NCBI GenBank assembly: GCA_008501545.1
Contig: QQUM01000606.1
Span: 1 to 6,246, forward strand
Source: Calditrichota bacterium
GTDB lineage: Bacteria > Zhuqueibacterota > Zhuqueibacteria > Zhuqueibacterales > Geothermadaptataceae
Direction: 5' to 3'
Length of the DNA stretch: 6,246 nt
The notes beneath the pieces are model-generated. The model was not told where the DNA came from, searched no databases, and was given only the letters and a program-made list of their open reading frames with translations. Of this stretch, positions 6,132 through 6,246 are shown one piece after another. Position numbers and translations under genes: made by a program. Numbering within the stretch: position 1 is the first letter of the stretch; every line of letters begins with the position of its first letter.

Positions 6132-6246
6132 TTATGCTGAAAGTGCTAAATCACGCTTTAATTCGTTTAATTCAACTCTTGCATTTTCCACACGCAATCG
6201 CGTAGCAACCAGAAAAAGAAAAAGAAGAAAAAAGACGGCCATACTG
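6132..6246 (-). CDS. C-terminal tail of a membrane protein, probably CcmC (heme exporter subunit), cut by the right edge
   Basis: Thirty-seven codons are open from the right edge to TAA (6132-6134). They encode a very hydrophobic stretch (AVFFLLFLFLVATRL) followed by a charged helical tail (RVENARVELNELKRDLALS). This looks like the last membrane helix and cytoplasmic end of a polytopic protein. CcmC commonly ends this way and commonly sits directly before ccmD, as here with an 18-base gap. An independent small gene starting at the in-frame ATG (minus strand, 6240-6242) cannot be excluded. However, no SD is visible in the few bases before it, and the frame is open to the edge. The CcmC identity is inferred from position, because no conserved CcmC core motif lies in the window. 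Confidence 0.5.
   Translation of the reverse strand, partial: SMAVFFLLFLFLVATRLRVENARVELNELKRDLALSA

Noticed and set aside
6182..6242. A/G-rich run near the right edge as a low-complexity repeat
   Set aside because: It is explained by Phe and Leu codons of the membrane helix encoded on the minus strand.

Overview
The window is a bacterial chromosome segment with moderate base composition. It carries five protein genes, two of them cut by the window edges, plus one uncertain open stretch. No rRNA, tRNA, CRISPR, insertion sequence or phage signal was seen. The taxon cannot be fixed from sequence alone. A YhaO/YhaN-type nuclease-ATPase pair, a 45-aa CcmD-like peptide, and a PPM phosphatase fused to TPRs would fit a free-living Gram-negative-type lineage, perhaps of the FCB/Calditrichota kind. 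That placement is inference.

Region 1 (3-3553, +) is a two-gene operon. The 3' part of a SbcD/Mre11/YhaO-like metallophosphoesterase overlaps, through ATGA, a 941-residue Rad50/SbcC/YhaN-like ABC-type coiled-coil ATPase. The ATPase has a two-helix membrane hairpin where Rad50 would have its zinc hook, and its only cysteine lies in the Q-loop. The pair is expected to form a membrane-tethered DNA end-processing complex.

Region 2 (3554-3893) is 340 bases without a confident gene. It holds an 18-bp near-perfect palindrome, a possible promoter, and two overlapping open frames without a convincing start, possibly remnants of a decayed gene.

Region 3 (3894-4241, +) is a short QueD/6-pyruvoyl-tetrahydropterin synthase family gene with a GTG start. 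All catalytic and zinc residues are in place.

Region 4 (4242-5946, +) has a near-consensus sigma70-type promoter and a leader of about 80 nt. They drive a 507-residue SpoIIE/RsbU-like PPM phosphatase-domain protein with C-terminal TPRs. Its longest open frame begins inside the -10 box, so the start is reassigned to ATG 4423. Several metal-ligand positions are substituted, so it may be a pseudophosphatase or a divergent enzyme.

Region 5 (5976-6246, -) is convergent with region 4. It encodes a 45-residue CcmD-like membrane peptide, preceded by the C-terminal tail of what is probably CcmC. This is the end of a cytochrome c maturation (heme export) operon that continues beyond the right edge.
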